In this document: positions 10,780 to 21,135 of the stretch, piece by piece
How positions within the stretch are numbered: the first letter of the stretch is position 1
Layout: each line of letters starts with the position of its first letter
Source: Cyrtodaria siliqua
Taxonomy: Eukaryota; Mollusca; Bivalvia; Adapedonta; Hiatellidae
Assembly: GCA_037043455.1 (NCBI GenBank)
Contig: JAWPHD010011463.1
Span: 1 to 64,000 of the forward strand
DNA length: 64,000 nucleotides
Direction: 5' to 3'
Translations under genes and position numbers: made by a program
Notes under the pieces: model-generated
The model's database searches: none
What the model was told of the DNA's origin: nothing
Seen by the model: the letters and a program-made list of their open reading frames with translations, nothing else

Positions 10780-12560
10780 CTCAATATAATATATCACGCA
10801 GTCTCAATAACAAGTGTCACAAACTCCTTTTAATATACAATATCACGCAGTCTCAATAACAAGTGTCACAAACTTCTGGTGATATACTATATCACGCAGT
10901 CTCAATAACAAGATTTAGTGTCACAAACTTCTGGTGATATACTATATCACGCAGTCTCAATAACAAGACTTAGTGTCACAACCTTCTGGTGATATACTAT
11001 ATCACGTAGTCTGAATAACAAGACTTAGTGTCACAAACTTCTGGTGATATACTATATCACGCAGTCTCGGTAACAAGTTCAAATCCTGTTCATGTACCAT
11101 TGAAACATTGTTCATTACATTTCTTGAATAAATACTGTTTAAACCAAGTGTCACAAACTTCTGGTGATATACTATATCACGCAGTCTCGGTAACAGGTGT
11201 CACAAACTTCTAGTGATATACTATATCACGCAGTCTCAATAACAAGACTTAGTGTCACAAACTTCTGGTGATATACTATATCACGCAGTCGCAGTAACAA
11301 GTGTCACAAACTTCTGGTGATATACTATATCACGCAGTCTCGGTAACAGGTGTCACAAACTTCTGGTGATATACTATATCACGCAGTCTCAATAACAAGA
11401 CTTAGTGTCACAAACTTCTGGTGATATACTATATCACGCAGTCGCAGTAACAAGTGTCACAAACTTCTGGTGATATACTATATCAAGCAGTCTCGGTAAC
11501 AGGTGTCACAAACTCTGGTGATATACTATATCACGCAGTCTCAATAACAAGACTTAGTGTCACAAACTTCTGGTGATATACTATATCACGCAGTCGCAAT
11601 AACAAGTGTCACAAACTTCTGGTGATATACTATATCAAGCAGTCTCGGTAACAGGTGTCACAAACTCTGGTGATATACTATATCACGCAGTATCAGTAAC
11701 AAGTGTCACAAACTTCTGGTGATATACTATATCATGCAGTCCCAGTAACAAGTGTCACAAACTTCTGGTGATATATTATATCATGCAGTCTCAATAACAA
11801 GCGTCACAAACGTCCGGTGATATACTATATCACGCAGTCTCAATAACAAGCGTCACAAACGTCCGGTGATATACTTTATGACGCAGTCTCAATAACAAGT
11901 GTCGCAAACTTCTGGTGATATACTATATGATGCAGTCTCAATAACAAGTGTCACAAACTTCTGGTGATATATACTATATCACGCAGTCTCAATAACAAGC
12001 GTCACAAATGTCCGGTGATATACTATATCACACAGTCTCAATAACAAGTGTAACAAACTTCTGGTGATATACTATATCACACAGTCTCAATAACAAGCGT
12101 CACAAACGTCCGGTGATATACTATATCACACAGTCTCAATAACAAGTGTCACAACCTTCTGGTGATATACTATATCACGCAGTCTCAATAACAAGCGTCA
12201 CAAACGTCCGGTGATATACTATATCACGCAGTCTCAATAACAAGCGTCACAAACATCCGGTGATATACTTTATGACGCAGTCTCAATAACAAGTGTCGCA
12301 AACTTCTGGTGATATACTATATGATGCAGTCTCAATAACAAGTGTCACAAACTTCTGGTGATATATACTATATCACGCAGTCTCAATAACAAGCGTCACA
12401 AATGTCCGGTGATATACTATATCACACAGTCTCAATAACAAGTGTAACAAACTTCTGGTGATATACTATATCACGCAGTCTCAATAACAAGCGTCACAAA
12501 CGTCCGGTGATATACTATATCACACAGTCTCAATAACAAGTGTCACAATCTTCTGGTGAT
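10780..12560. repeat. Tandem array of a 49/55-bp unit
   Basis: About 35 copies of a unit running TGTCACAAACTTCTGG, GATATACTATATCACGCA, GTCTCAATAACAAG. The basic period is 49 bp; a longer form adds ACTTAG (55 bp). Each unit holds the perfect dyad GTGATATA-C-TATATCAC (8-bp arms around one C). The right half (from about 11790) carries a subtype with GCGTCACAAACGTCCGG, often alternating with the TTCTGG type, so a higher-order pattern exists. A 68-bp non-array segment interrupts it at about 11084-11151. Confidence 0.96.
11084..11151. other. 68-bp interruption in the tandem array
   Basis: Between two array units lies GTTCAAATCCTGTTCATG.. ending in TTGAATAAATACTGTTT. GTTCAAATCC resembles a tRNA B box and the rest resembles a SINE tail. 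It could be the ancestral sequence from which the array unit grew, or an insertion; no TSD is evident. Confidence 0.5.
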
Positions 12561-12806
12561 ATGTTATATGCATATACTATGGGTCAGTTGCAGTAACTTA
12601 TGTTAACATGAACTTATGAAATTCAAATATTGTTTAGGACATCTGTTGTAGAGGATTATTGTGAACAAAATGTTTTTAACAGGAAACACCTGTTTGTATA
12701 TACATGTATTGTTATCAAACTATGTTGAGGTGTCTATTCTCAGGAAGGATGTCTTGAGGTGTTGAGCATTTCCTGACAATTATATTTAGAATCAGCTTAA
12801 TTACTC
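12561..12806. other. Unassigned AT-rich DNA
   Basis: Nothing recognisable between the 49-bp array and the TTAA element. Confidence 0.5.
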
Positions 12807-12979
12807 TTAAAGGTGAAATTTAGCGTGTTTTTTGAGCATATATTCTGAAATATATGTATATAATATACAATCTGTTCAAATATTACACTTATTGGTTGTC
12901 CCGTTTTCTCACAGAAGGCAATTTTATCTCATAGCGCACACGCTTGAGTTTCGCCCTTTTTGAAGACAGGTAAGTGTCA

Positions 12980-13012
12980 CGTGATCCTGTGACGTCATTG
13001 GTACCAAACGAT
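12980..13012 (+). promoter_or_regulatory. CRE/CCAAT-like promoter candidate for THAP ORF
   Basis: CACGTGATCCTGTGACGTCA followed by TTGG lies about 80 bp upstream of the ORF ATG. It combines an E-box (CACGTG), a full CRE (TGACGTCA) and an inverted CCAAT. The same TGACGTCATTGG unit occurs, inverted, upstream of the facing ORF at 14897-14908. The motifs are seen; promoter function is inferred. Confidence 0.45.
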
Positions 13013-13079
13013 CAGCGGTGTCGCATTGAGTTGTATAGTATTGTCTATGTAGGATTAAGTTTTATGGTACGTGTTAAAA

Positions 13080-13394
13080 ATGCCGTGTGCTGTAGCTGGG
13101 TGTCAAAGTGTGCATAAAAAAGGACAATCTAATAACATCAGTTTTTTTCGTTTTCCTAATCAGGTTAATGATAGATTAAGATTTGAATTGTGGGTGGACC
13201 GCTGTCGACGAAAATCGCCCGTCGCGTCAAAAAAATGGGAACCTTCGAAAGACGCGCGAGTTTGTAGTAAACACTTTGAGTTGGATTCGTGGGAAATCCA
13301 TCCTTTGGTTTCATTTTCATTGAATTTGAAGGACAGACGGCCATGCAGATTAAAAACAACAGCGATACCAACAATATTTTCCTACAAAAATTAG
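13080..13394 (+). CDS. THAP zinc-finger domain protein (domain-only ORF)
   Basis: 104 codons from ATG 13080; an in-frame TAA at 13056 shows this is the first Met (a GTG at 13071 is in frame but unlikely). It contains one complete THAP DNA-binding domain. The C2CH zinc ligands are C3, C8, C62 and H65, and the invariant P26, W38, F66 and the terminal AIPTIF (P97) are all present. The frame ends ten residues later, so no coiled coil or transposase follows in frame. A GAG/GTAAGATA splice-donor-like site lies at about 13470-13480 in another frame, so this may be a first exon with a frameshift, or a truncated transposon protein. The local sequence is CpG-rich, unlike its surroundings. The domain call is firm; whether the gene is expressed is not known. 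Confidence 0.8.
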   Translation: MPCAVAGCQSVHKKGQSNNISFFRFPNQVNDRLRFELWVDRCRRKSPVASKKWEPSKDARVCSKHFELDSWEIHPLVSFSLNLKDRRPCRLKTTAIPTIFSYKN

Positions 13395-13474
13395 AAGTGC
13401 CTAACCCCGCCGTCTCCGAGCAAGTTTTATTCGCCGATTCGACCGGCGTTGAGGAAGAAATTATTAAATGAGGT

Positions 13475-14090
13475 AAGATATAAGTTTTTGTTCAGTTATC
13501 TTAGCAATTCCTCGGGTATGTGTATGATAAATTGTAGAAAGGTATATAGTCTTAGATCTGTACATCGTGATTGTTTAGCTGTTGAATTAGATGCATGTGT
13601 CTTACGTGAACGGCGCTAATATAATGTAGCCGTCTTTTTCAAAAGATCGCTAAAAAGGTTTAGCATATGAATGTAAATGAATTCGGTGAAATAAACACTG
13701 TCGTTGTTTCAATATATATTTTGTAGTATTTTTTTTTTTGTTTTGTTTTAAATTATACACCTTCTTCTGCCAATAGTGTTATAGATTTATATAGAGTTAT
13801 ATATCGGTCTCTGGATTTGAAAATAATGACAAAATGTTTCATGGATGTCTATTAAAACGCAGAAAATTGATAATGTTACTAGCTATTATATTAGTTCAGT
13901 AATGTTGTATGGCAAAACAACAACAATAACGGCTTTTACCTCATGCAGTAAGTAAAATAAGTGCTTTACAAGCATATATATACTTTATATTCTAAATAAA
14001 AAAATTGTTAGGTCTGTTTTTTCGATCTCTACATGTACATAATACATTATGTCGTGCTCATAATACATTTGACTATATTATTTAGATCAT
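13475..14090. other. Non-coding interior of candidate transposon
   Basis: AT-rich sequence between the two facing ORFs. No further domain recognised. Confidence 0.4.
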
Positions 14091-14140
14091 CTTCGTGCGC
14101 GATGAACTAACTAGTTTCTCACGCATCATATATCCGTCTT

Positions 14141-14174
14141 GTGCAATACGCGGCTCGCCGCGGCGGTATTGCAC
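14141..14174. other. GC-rich nested hairpin
   Basis: GTGCAATAC (14141-14149) pairs perfectly with GTATTGCAC (14166-14174). The 16-base loop GCGGCTCGCCGCGGCG can itself fold (CGCGG/CCGCG). It is the most CpG-rich spot in this AT-rich region. Confidence 0.8.
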
Positions 14175-14512
14175 CGCTCACGGAATTGCAATATACAGGA
14201 AATGTAGGCATATCATGAAACTACGTTTCCCTAAATGGTGCGTGATTTTGTCATATACCGACGTTTGTACCATGATTAGGCTGTACTTCAATAGGGCACC
14301 GCAATAGTTGATTAGTCGCTGTGTGGTATATTGTTATTTGGCGGCACGTGGAGAGCGTGTCATACTGCAAATCCGAATCTCATACACCACTATAGACTGA
14401 TTTGGAGGCGGCGGGGACTTATGGTATATAGAATACTATAGAAATTAGATGCTGTTACATTTATTTATTTATCAATTATACTTACTAGACTCTAAATATA
14501 TTTTTTCAATGT

Positions 14513-14832
14513 CTATTTTTCGGCAAAAATAAAGTCCTTATAATCTGACGCTCGTATTAATGTACAAGTATTAGACCATGTCCATTCATTCGGAATATAC
14601 TGCATTTCGCGCTTAGTGTAAATGTACCGAGATATTGCAGCGTTGCTGGTGACTTTCAGAATTTCGATGACCTGCACCGCATTCAACTTCCTCATCGCCA
14701 TCGGTTGATGAATCCGAGGTATTTTCATCCTCAGACACGAATTCTGGCTCAAAATCGTAAGGTTGCACATTGTGCAACCTTCTTATCATGGGCATTCATC
14801 TGACTCGGCATCATAGTCGCTTAATTCCGACA
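14513..14832 (-). pseudogene. Acidic ORF remnant, frame-broken
   Basis: On the minus strand an ATG at 14832 opens MSELSDYDAESDECP and then stops. In another frame (14613-14795) the reading continues as VQPYDFEPEFVSEDEN.., rich in D, E and S, and a third frame runs on to 14513. A break around 14760-14800 coincides with an 11-bp perfect inverted repeat. The pattern 'QPYxFEPE' with an acidic stretch is common at the N-terminus of invertebrate P2X7-C-terminal-like proteins, but the Cys-rich WCxCGxC part is not recognisable, so this is only a hint. No function is claimed. Confidence 0.4.
14759..14781. other. Perfect 11-bp hairpin within broken ORF
   Basis: AAGGTTGCACA (14759-14769), one T, then TGTGCAACCTT (14771-14781). 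It sits where the acidic ORF changes frame. Confidence 0.85.
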
Positions 14833-15117
14833 TTTTCACACACACTATACTGTTTTTGCGTGCTTTCCCTATGTACAAATGGTTTCGTTTTGTTCCCAAT
14901 GACGTCACTTCCGGTTTTACGAGGAAGAGTTTTCCCCCTTTGATTTTTTTTCAATTTTTTAGCGTAGCCTGTTCGTCTTTTCGGTTTTTATCTTTAAAAA
15001 CAAATTTTCACTAAAAATACATCAATAGCATAGTTACCATCGTATTTATAATGATATTTGATAATTAAAAACATATCAACAACGGATTTGTTGATTTAGG
15101 ACAAATTTCTGCTTTAA

Positions 15118-15700
15118 GTGTTAATACAGAGTGACACCTAATTGTTATCTTTGTTTATGAATATGCCAGGTCATAAGCTGTGGAAATGAATTATGTGGCT
15201 TATTGATAGTTGACATTTGGTCTTGATTTGGTAATAATATTGTATGGTAACTGTTTTTTAATTGGTTCTTTAAGAAACACAAATTTATTGGTTATATGTT
15301 ATACATAATTTTGTTTGGTTGATTCATTTTTTTAAGCGCAAATTAAAAAAGGCTTTTGATTTAAACATATTTTATTGCCAATATTTTACAAACAGAGCAA
15401 ATATAAACATATATACGATAGACATATTATAATGACAAATGGGTTGGGTAACAAGTTCTACCAACATTAGATTAAACCCTTCCCAGTACATTTTAAAAAG
15501 GCTTTTGGGGATGAGAAAAGGCAGTTCTGGTCAGGCATTAGTTGACACAGGTTTAGGTTTCTTTAAGTGGCAAAACAGTGACTTCATTATAAGTCGGCCA
15601 TAGTCTTTTAGAAAACTTCAATTAATATTTTATGACATTGTGAACTTTTAATGAGCTGAACTTTATACGGAATATAGACATTGATAAATAATTATTAAAT
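15118..15700. other. Unassigned AT-rich DNA
   Basis: No gene, SINE head or paired TIR recognised. Confidence 0.4.
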
Positions 15701-15929
15701 ACAACAAAAACTGTATAACTTTGTGTTTATTGAACTCACAAAAAAAGGATTTTAAATGTAAGTTCAATTACTGAACTGACACCCTTGTCGCCACCAGGAG
15801 TTATATGTCAGCTGGAATCTACCATTAATTCCCCATTTCTGGCACCAAATGAACTTCCAATTTCAGAGAAAAGACATTAAGAACAAATATGACAAAAACA
15901 AGAAGCCCTACAATTATCCTGTAATTGAG

Positions 15930-16030
15930 TAAGCAGGATGTTTTGCACCTTCAGAGAAACTCCCAGGAGGCCACCATGCAATCACTTCTGCGGCTGTCAT
16001 TCTCGGAGACAAATTATAAACCTGATTGCT
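15930..16030 (-). CDS. Possible short exon, unrecognised protein
   Basis: On the minus strand an open stretch follows an AG (..GAGCACAAG) and reads SNQVYNLSPRMTAAEVIAWW.. to a TAA near 15921. The composition looks coding, but the protein is not recognised and it lies downstream of another open stretch that ends in its own stop (16141). It could be an alternative last exon, a repeat relic, or chance. Confidence 0.25.
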
Positions 16031-16140
16031 TCTCTTGTGCTCACTTACATTTGTACTTTTGGCAAAAAATTTCAAAGCTCCAGACTTCTTTTTTTAGTCC
16101 TCTGAATGTTAATATGAGTAAGTAGGCTTACTGTTTGTGT

Positions 16141-16294
16141 TTATTTCTTGATGATAAACACTTCCAAAGATCCGTTTTCGGAATTTTTCAGAATGTCATA
16201 ATCATGCAATGTGTCTGTTCCTTTCGTCAGTGCATCACCGATGACACCGGGTTTCCTTGAGGTGCCCTTACATGCAAGACAATATAACTCCGGC
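16141..16294 (-). CDS. Possible terminal exon, unrecognised protein
   Basis: The minus strand is open for about 51 codons after a plausible acceptor (pyrimidine-rich CCAATTTTCTTT, then AAAAAAG). It reads PELYCLACKGTSRKPG.. near the start and ends LEVFIIKK, stop at 16141-16143. A CxxC pair is present. Residue composition and GC content differ from neighbouring intergenic DNA, suggesting a real last exon of a gene whose other exons lie to the right or outside this window. I do not recognise the family. A non-repeat BLASTP or transcript match would settle it. Confidence 0.35.
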
Positions 16295-16299
16295 TTTTT

Positions 16300-17300
16300 T
16301 AAAGAAAATTGGGAAAAGGCCTAGGCCTGCTGATTTTAAAAAAGAAGCACGAGACTGTCCAAATTGGGGAATAAATAGCGTGACTTTCATTAAAATGTAT
16401 GTTTTTTGTACAATATCAAGGTATTAGAATTTATTCGTTTAACATACAACTATGTAAAGTCTCTATTATTAAAAAAAAATTAAGATTTGGAATTTTTTAA
16501 CCCAGAATTGGGAAAAATAGAGTAATTTTTTAATTGGGAAGAGGCCAAATTTAAATAGGTTGAAAAAGCCCTGTAACTTAGTCGCACCTGTCAGATGGGG
16601 ACATAAATACGAGAGCTGTGTATCTTGACGAACCACAGAAATTTATTTGATAGTTAAAGTCGGATACAGTTCCGGGATTCCTATGTATCATTCCCCTCTC
16701 TCTGGTGTCAATTCTTACAGATGCCGGGAGATATACAGTACTCACTCAGGTTCGACCCAAGAAAAAGTCGGAGGTCTGCCTCCACTAATAAAACATTGAC
16801 TGTCATTTATAAGCTAAATTGTGCCGAAAATGGCGTAAAACACTATTCAACCAACCAACCTCTCTCTGGGGTAAGTGAAAGGTCTGCTGTGATGCAGTCT
16901 GTCCCATGGGCATGAATATGAACTGACCAAATCTATATTATAATCAGTAGGGTGATCCCGCATTAACCTGTATCATCTCCCACATGGACCTATACCATCT
17001 TTCCCTCTATGGGAGCAACTCTATATAACTTGAATATTGCAATGAGAAGTTTCAGGTCAAATGCTTTATAAAATAGTTGTAAAAGATATTTAAAGGCAGA
17101 ATACGCATATTAATGCTTACAATAAAACATAAAATATTTACACCAATTACTACAACAAAATAGAATATTTTCATATCTCGAAACTACATGGAGCCCCGTG
17201 TGGTTCCTGGGCAAGAATATGGCCACTGCTTATCCAGGCAGAGGGGTAAAATCCAGCCCCCCAATCATCACCCCTGTATTGTTTCAGGTGCTACTTGAAT
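16300..17300. other. Unassigned DNA with a degraded SINE-like stretch
   Basis: 16575-16870 shares words with the family 5 SINE (GATGGGGACATAAA, CCGGGATTCCTATGTATC, CTCTCTCTGG). It ends in GGCGTAAAACACTATTCAAC plus CAACCAACC, a SINE-type tail. It is too diverged to place boundaries. No gene in the rest. Confidence 0.45.
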
Positions 17301-17304
17301 TGAA

Positions 17305-20135
17305 CTGAATTGAATGTTGTTTAACGGCTCATCAACACAGTATACAGGGCCTTTTTACCGATTTTGGGGAAGGGGCCTTTTGGCCTAAATTGGGGGAAAA
17401 ATCCATGAATGGGGAAGGAAATTTCCAGAGGTAAGTTTAAACAAGAGGCCCAAGAGGGCCTGTGAATGCTCTACTGGCTGTTATACCATTGATGAATCGA
17501 GTCGTACTACATGGTGTCTAGAGTGTACACAAGGTTTTTCAAGTATTTGACCTAGTGACCTAGTTTTTGACCCCATGGGACCCATTTTCGAACTTGACCA
17601 AAATATAATTAAGACAACATTTCGACAAAGTTTCATCAAGATCGGGTCAGAAATATGGCCTCTAGAGTGTACTAGTGACCTAGTTTTTGACCCTGTGTGA
17701 CCCATTTTCGAACTTTAGCAAGCTATAATTGAGACAAATATTCTGACAAAATTGCATCAAGATCGGGTCAAAAATATGGCCTCTAGAGTGTACACACGGT
17801 TTTTTTCAAAGTTTGACCTAGTGACCTAGTTTTTAACACCATGTGACCCATTTTTGAACTTGACCAAGATATAATTAAGACAAACATTTTGACAAAGAGT
17901 GTACACAAGGTTTTTCCAATATTTGACCTAGTGACCTAGTTTTTAACCCCATGTGACCCATTTTCAAACTTGACCAAGATATAATTAAGACAAACATTCT
18001 GACAAAGTTGCATCAAGCTCGGGTCAAAAATATGGCCTCTAGAGTGTACACAAGGTTTTTCAAGTATTTGACCTAGTGACCTAGTTTTTAACTTCATGTG
18101 ACCCATTTCCGAACTTGATCAAGATATAATTAAGATAAACAATTTGACAAAATTTCATCAAGATTGGGTAACAAATATGACCTCTAGAGTGTACACACGT
18201 TTTTTCAAGTATTTGACCTAGTGACCTAGTTTTTTACCCCACATGACCCATTTTTGAACTTGACCGCGATTTCATTGAGACAAACATTCTGACAAAGTTT
18301 CATCAAGATCGGGTCAAAAATATGGCCTCTAGAGTGTACACACGTTTTTTCCAAAGTTTGACCTAGTGACCTAGTTTTTAATACCATGTGACCCATTTTT
18401 GAACTTGACCAAGATATAATTAAGACAAACATTTTGACAAAGTTTCATCAAGATTGGGTCATAAATACAGCTTCTAGAGTGTACACAAGGTTTTTCAAGT
18501 ATTTGACCTAGTGACCTAGTTTTTAACCCCATGTGACCCATTTTCAAACTTGACCAAGATATAATTCAGACAAACATTCTGACAAAGTTGCATCAAGATC
18601 GGGTAAAAAATATGGCCTCTAGAGTGTACACACGGTTTTTCCAAAGTTTGACCTAGTGACCTAGTTTTTAACACCATGTGACCCATTTTTGAACTTGACC
18701 AAGATATAATTAAGACAAACATTTTGACAAAGAGTGTACACACGGTTTTTCCAATATTTGACCTAGTGACCTAGTTTTTAACACCATGTGACCCATTTTT
18801 GAACTTGACCAAGATATAATTAAGACAAACATTTTGACAAAGTTTCATCAAGATTGGGTCAGAAATACGGCTTCTAGAGTGTACACAAGGTTTTTCAAGT
18901 ATTTGACCTAGTGACCTAGTTTTTAACCCCATGTGACCCATTTTCAAACCTGACCAAGATATAATTAAGACAAACATTCTGACAAAGTTGCATCAATATC
19001 GGGTCAAAAATATGGCCTCTTAGAGTGTACACAAGGTTTTTCCAATATTTGAACTAGTGACCTAGTTTTTGACCCCACATGACCCATTTTCGAGCTTGAC
19101 CGAGATTTTATTGAGACAAACAATTAAGATAAACATTCTGACAAAGTTGCATCAAGCTCGGGTCAAAAATATGGCCTCTAGAGTCTACACAAGGTTTTTC
19201 CACTATTTGACCTAGTGACCTAGTTTTTAACTTCATGTGACCCATTTTCGAACTTGATCAAGATATAATTAAGATAAACAATTTGACAAAGTTTCATCAA
19301 GATTGGGTAACAAATATGACCTCTAGAGTGTACGCAAGTTTTTTCAAGTATTTGACCTAGTGACCTAGTTTTTGACCCCACATGACCCATTTTTGAACTT
19401 GACCGAGATTTCATTAAGACAAACATTCTGACAGAGTTTCATCAAGATCAGGTCAAAAATATGGCCTCTAGAGTGTACACACGGTTTTTCCAAAGTTTGA
19501 CCTAGTGACCTAGTTTTTAAAACCATGTGACCCATTTTTGAACTTGACCAAGATATAATTAAGACAAACATTCTGACAAAGTTGCATCAAGCTCGGGTCA
19601 AAAATATGGCCTTTAGAGTGTACACAAGGTTTTTCCAATATTTGACCTAGTGACCTAGTTTTTGACCCCACATGACCCATTTTCGAACTTGACCGAGATT
19701 TTATTGAGACAAACATTCTGACAAAGTTTCATGATGATTGCATCAGAAATGTGGCCTCTAGAGTGAACACAAGCAAAAGTTAACGGACGGACGACGGACG
19801 GACGACGGAAGACGGACAACACACCATCCCATAAGCTCTGCTGGCCCTTGGCCAGTAGAGCTAAAAATGGGGAAAACTGCATGATTTTAAAAGAAATTTA
19901 GATGGGGAAGGGGCCTTATACAGGCCGCTACAAAGAAGGGTAACAAGGCCCTGGTATAGGTTATTTAGAGCCGCCCCAGAGAGAGGGGAAGGATACATAG
20001 GAATCCGGGAACCTGCCCTACTCTTATTATCGAATAGATTCCTATGGTTCTTTAACGTGCTCAGAGGATAGGCCAATACACGGGACCGCCCGGTTTACGT
20101 CCCCATCCGACGGACGAGGCTAAGGGAAAGTGTCA
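17305..20135 (-). mobile_element. SINE family 5 copy split by a HINE-like element
   Basis: The left part (17305-17345: GAATTGAATGTTGTTTAACG, GCTCATCAACACAGT) is the tail end. The right part (19925-20135: AGCCGCCCCAGAGAGAGG, then ATAGATTCCTATGG, GTCCCCATCCGACGGACG) is the body, in reverse. The same order without interruption is seen in the opposite orientation at 39450-39746. The 2.4-kb element at 17438-19866 lies inside, along with GGGGAAGGGGCC-type sequence also present on both sides. Confidence 0.75.
17438..19866 (+). mobile_element. HINE-like element, family A, long tandem core
   Basis: Starts AAACAAGAGGCCCAAGAGGG, then TGCTCTACTGGC. The core is about 15 copies of a unit near 145 bp (GTGACCTAGTTTTT, GAACTTGACCAAGATATAAT, GGCCTCTAGAGTGTACAC). 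Then come an ACGG microsatellite at 19783-19818 and a 3' hairpin, GCTCTGCTGGCC (19835-19846), loop CTT, GGCCAGTAGAGC (19850-19861), ending CTAAAAA. The 5' GCTCTACTGGC is inverted relative to the hairpin arm. This is the layout of bivalve pearl/HINE (Helentron-derived) non-autonomous elements; rolling-circle origin is inferred. Short minus-strand frames repeating MFVLIISWSSSKMGH.. are the core read through, not genes. Confidence 0.85.
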
Positions 20136-20149
20136 GGTGCTACTTGAGT

Positions 20150-20360
20150 AATGGTAGAAAACAATGATTGTGGCTCCAGCGGAAAATGGAGTGATTGCAA
20201 TATAATTTGCAGCAACTCTCCACTCTACAGGTGAGAAGGTTCTAATCTCACTCAGCAGATTTGTATCTAGATGTAAATGGAGAGTGGGCATGGAATGTTC
20301 ATTCCTGTTGGTGCCATATAACCTTTTTATACTGGCGTGGTATAAATCCTCTATTCAACA
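20150..20360 (+). mobile_element. SINE family 3, diverged copy
   Basis: GTGGCTCCAGCGGAAAATGG, TTTGCAGCAACTCT, ACAGGTGAGAAGGTTCTA and TGTTCATTCCTGTTGG occur in the same order at 57112-57310, and in reverse at 59455-59620. No clear tRNA boxes or TSD in this copy. Confidence 0.65.
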
Positions 20361-20399
20361 CAGCTCCAGACTACAATGTTCCAAATCCAAATCAAATAC

Positions 20400-20830
20400 T
20401 AAATACTAAATAGTTTTTTTAAGAGCATCGTTGTACCAAACCCTGAATCTATAAATTATTACCTCCCTTTATCAAACCAATGCCTGCACTGTATATACAA
20501 GGATACAAGCAGCATCCTACAAAACGTGAACTATCTCCATTACATTACATGCCAGTGTGGTACAATCCTACAAAATACAAAACGTGAACTATCTCCATTA
20601 CATTACATGCCAGTGTGGTACACTCGCCCACGTAACAGTTTGTCGTAAACATCATTCAATATTGACTGTCAAACAGCCGATCTCAAATTGGGCTTTCTGT
20701 TCATTAGATTCTGTGCTCGTTTTTGTTTTTTTGATTGATTTGGGGAAATGTTCTGGGAGTGAAAAAGAACTCGGCTACAAAAATATACTTTAAAATCAAT
20801 GTTTGATTCTGATAGAAGAAAACAAAATGA
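20400..20830. other. Unassigned DNA with a short tandem duplication
   Basis: CAAAACGTGAACTATCTCC plus about 50 bp is duplicated in tandem at 20518-20575 and 20576-20630. Nothing else recognised. Confidence 0.5.
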
Positions 20831-20834
20831 GTTG

Positions 20835-21135
20835 CTGCTTCTGATGATGATGACAATGCATGCTTGCTAAGGAAGATGAGGATGATGGTTATAATGATGA
20901 TGATTATAATGAGTGTGACAATGATGATGATGATAATGTTAATGATAACAATGATAATAATTATGATGAAAGTGACAATGACGATGACAATGATGATGAG
21001 ATGATGATGATATGATGATGATTATGATGATGACTGTGATGATAATTATGAAGAGTGTGACAATGATGATATGATGTTGATGATGATGATGACAACAATG
21101 ACAATGATGAAAATGATAATGATGATGATGAACTG
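20835..21135. repeat. GAT/AAT-rich imperfect microsatellite
   Basis: About 300 bp of GATGATGATGAC, AATGATAAC and related triplets. Minus-strand frames here read as His- or Ser-rich peptides and are not genes. Confidence 0.95.

Larger units (their letters stand above)
12811..15113. mobile_element. Candidate TTAA transposon (Kolobok-like), decayed
   Basis: TTAA at 12807-12810 is followed by AGGTGAAATTTAGCG. At the other end AAATTTCTGCT runs into TTAA at 15114-15117, so the two ends are inverted (AGGTGAAATTT against AGCAGAAATTT). Inside are a THAP zinc-finger ORF on the plus strand and an acidic, broken ORF on the minus strand. The two ORFs face each other, each preceded by GTGACGTCATTGG. Kolobok elements are known for TTAA TSDs and THAP-domain transposases, and related MITEs begin TTAAAGG, so that superfamily is inferred. 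The TIRs are short and imperfect and no DDE transposase core was seen; a host THAP gene beside chance TTAA sites is the alternative. Confidence 0.5.

Noticed and set aside
11028..11213. 61-codon ORF in the 49-bp array
   Set aside because: Array read-through without domain or start context.
17481..19882. Series of minus-strand ORFs of about 68 codons
   Set aside because: They repeat with the 145-bp core of the HINE-like element and have no independent support.
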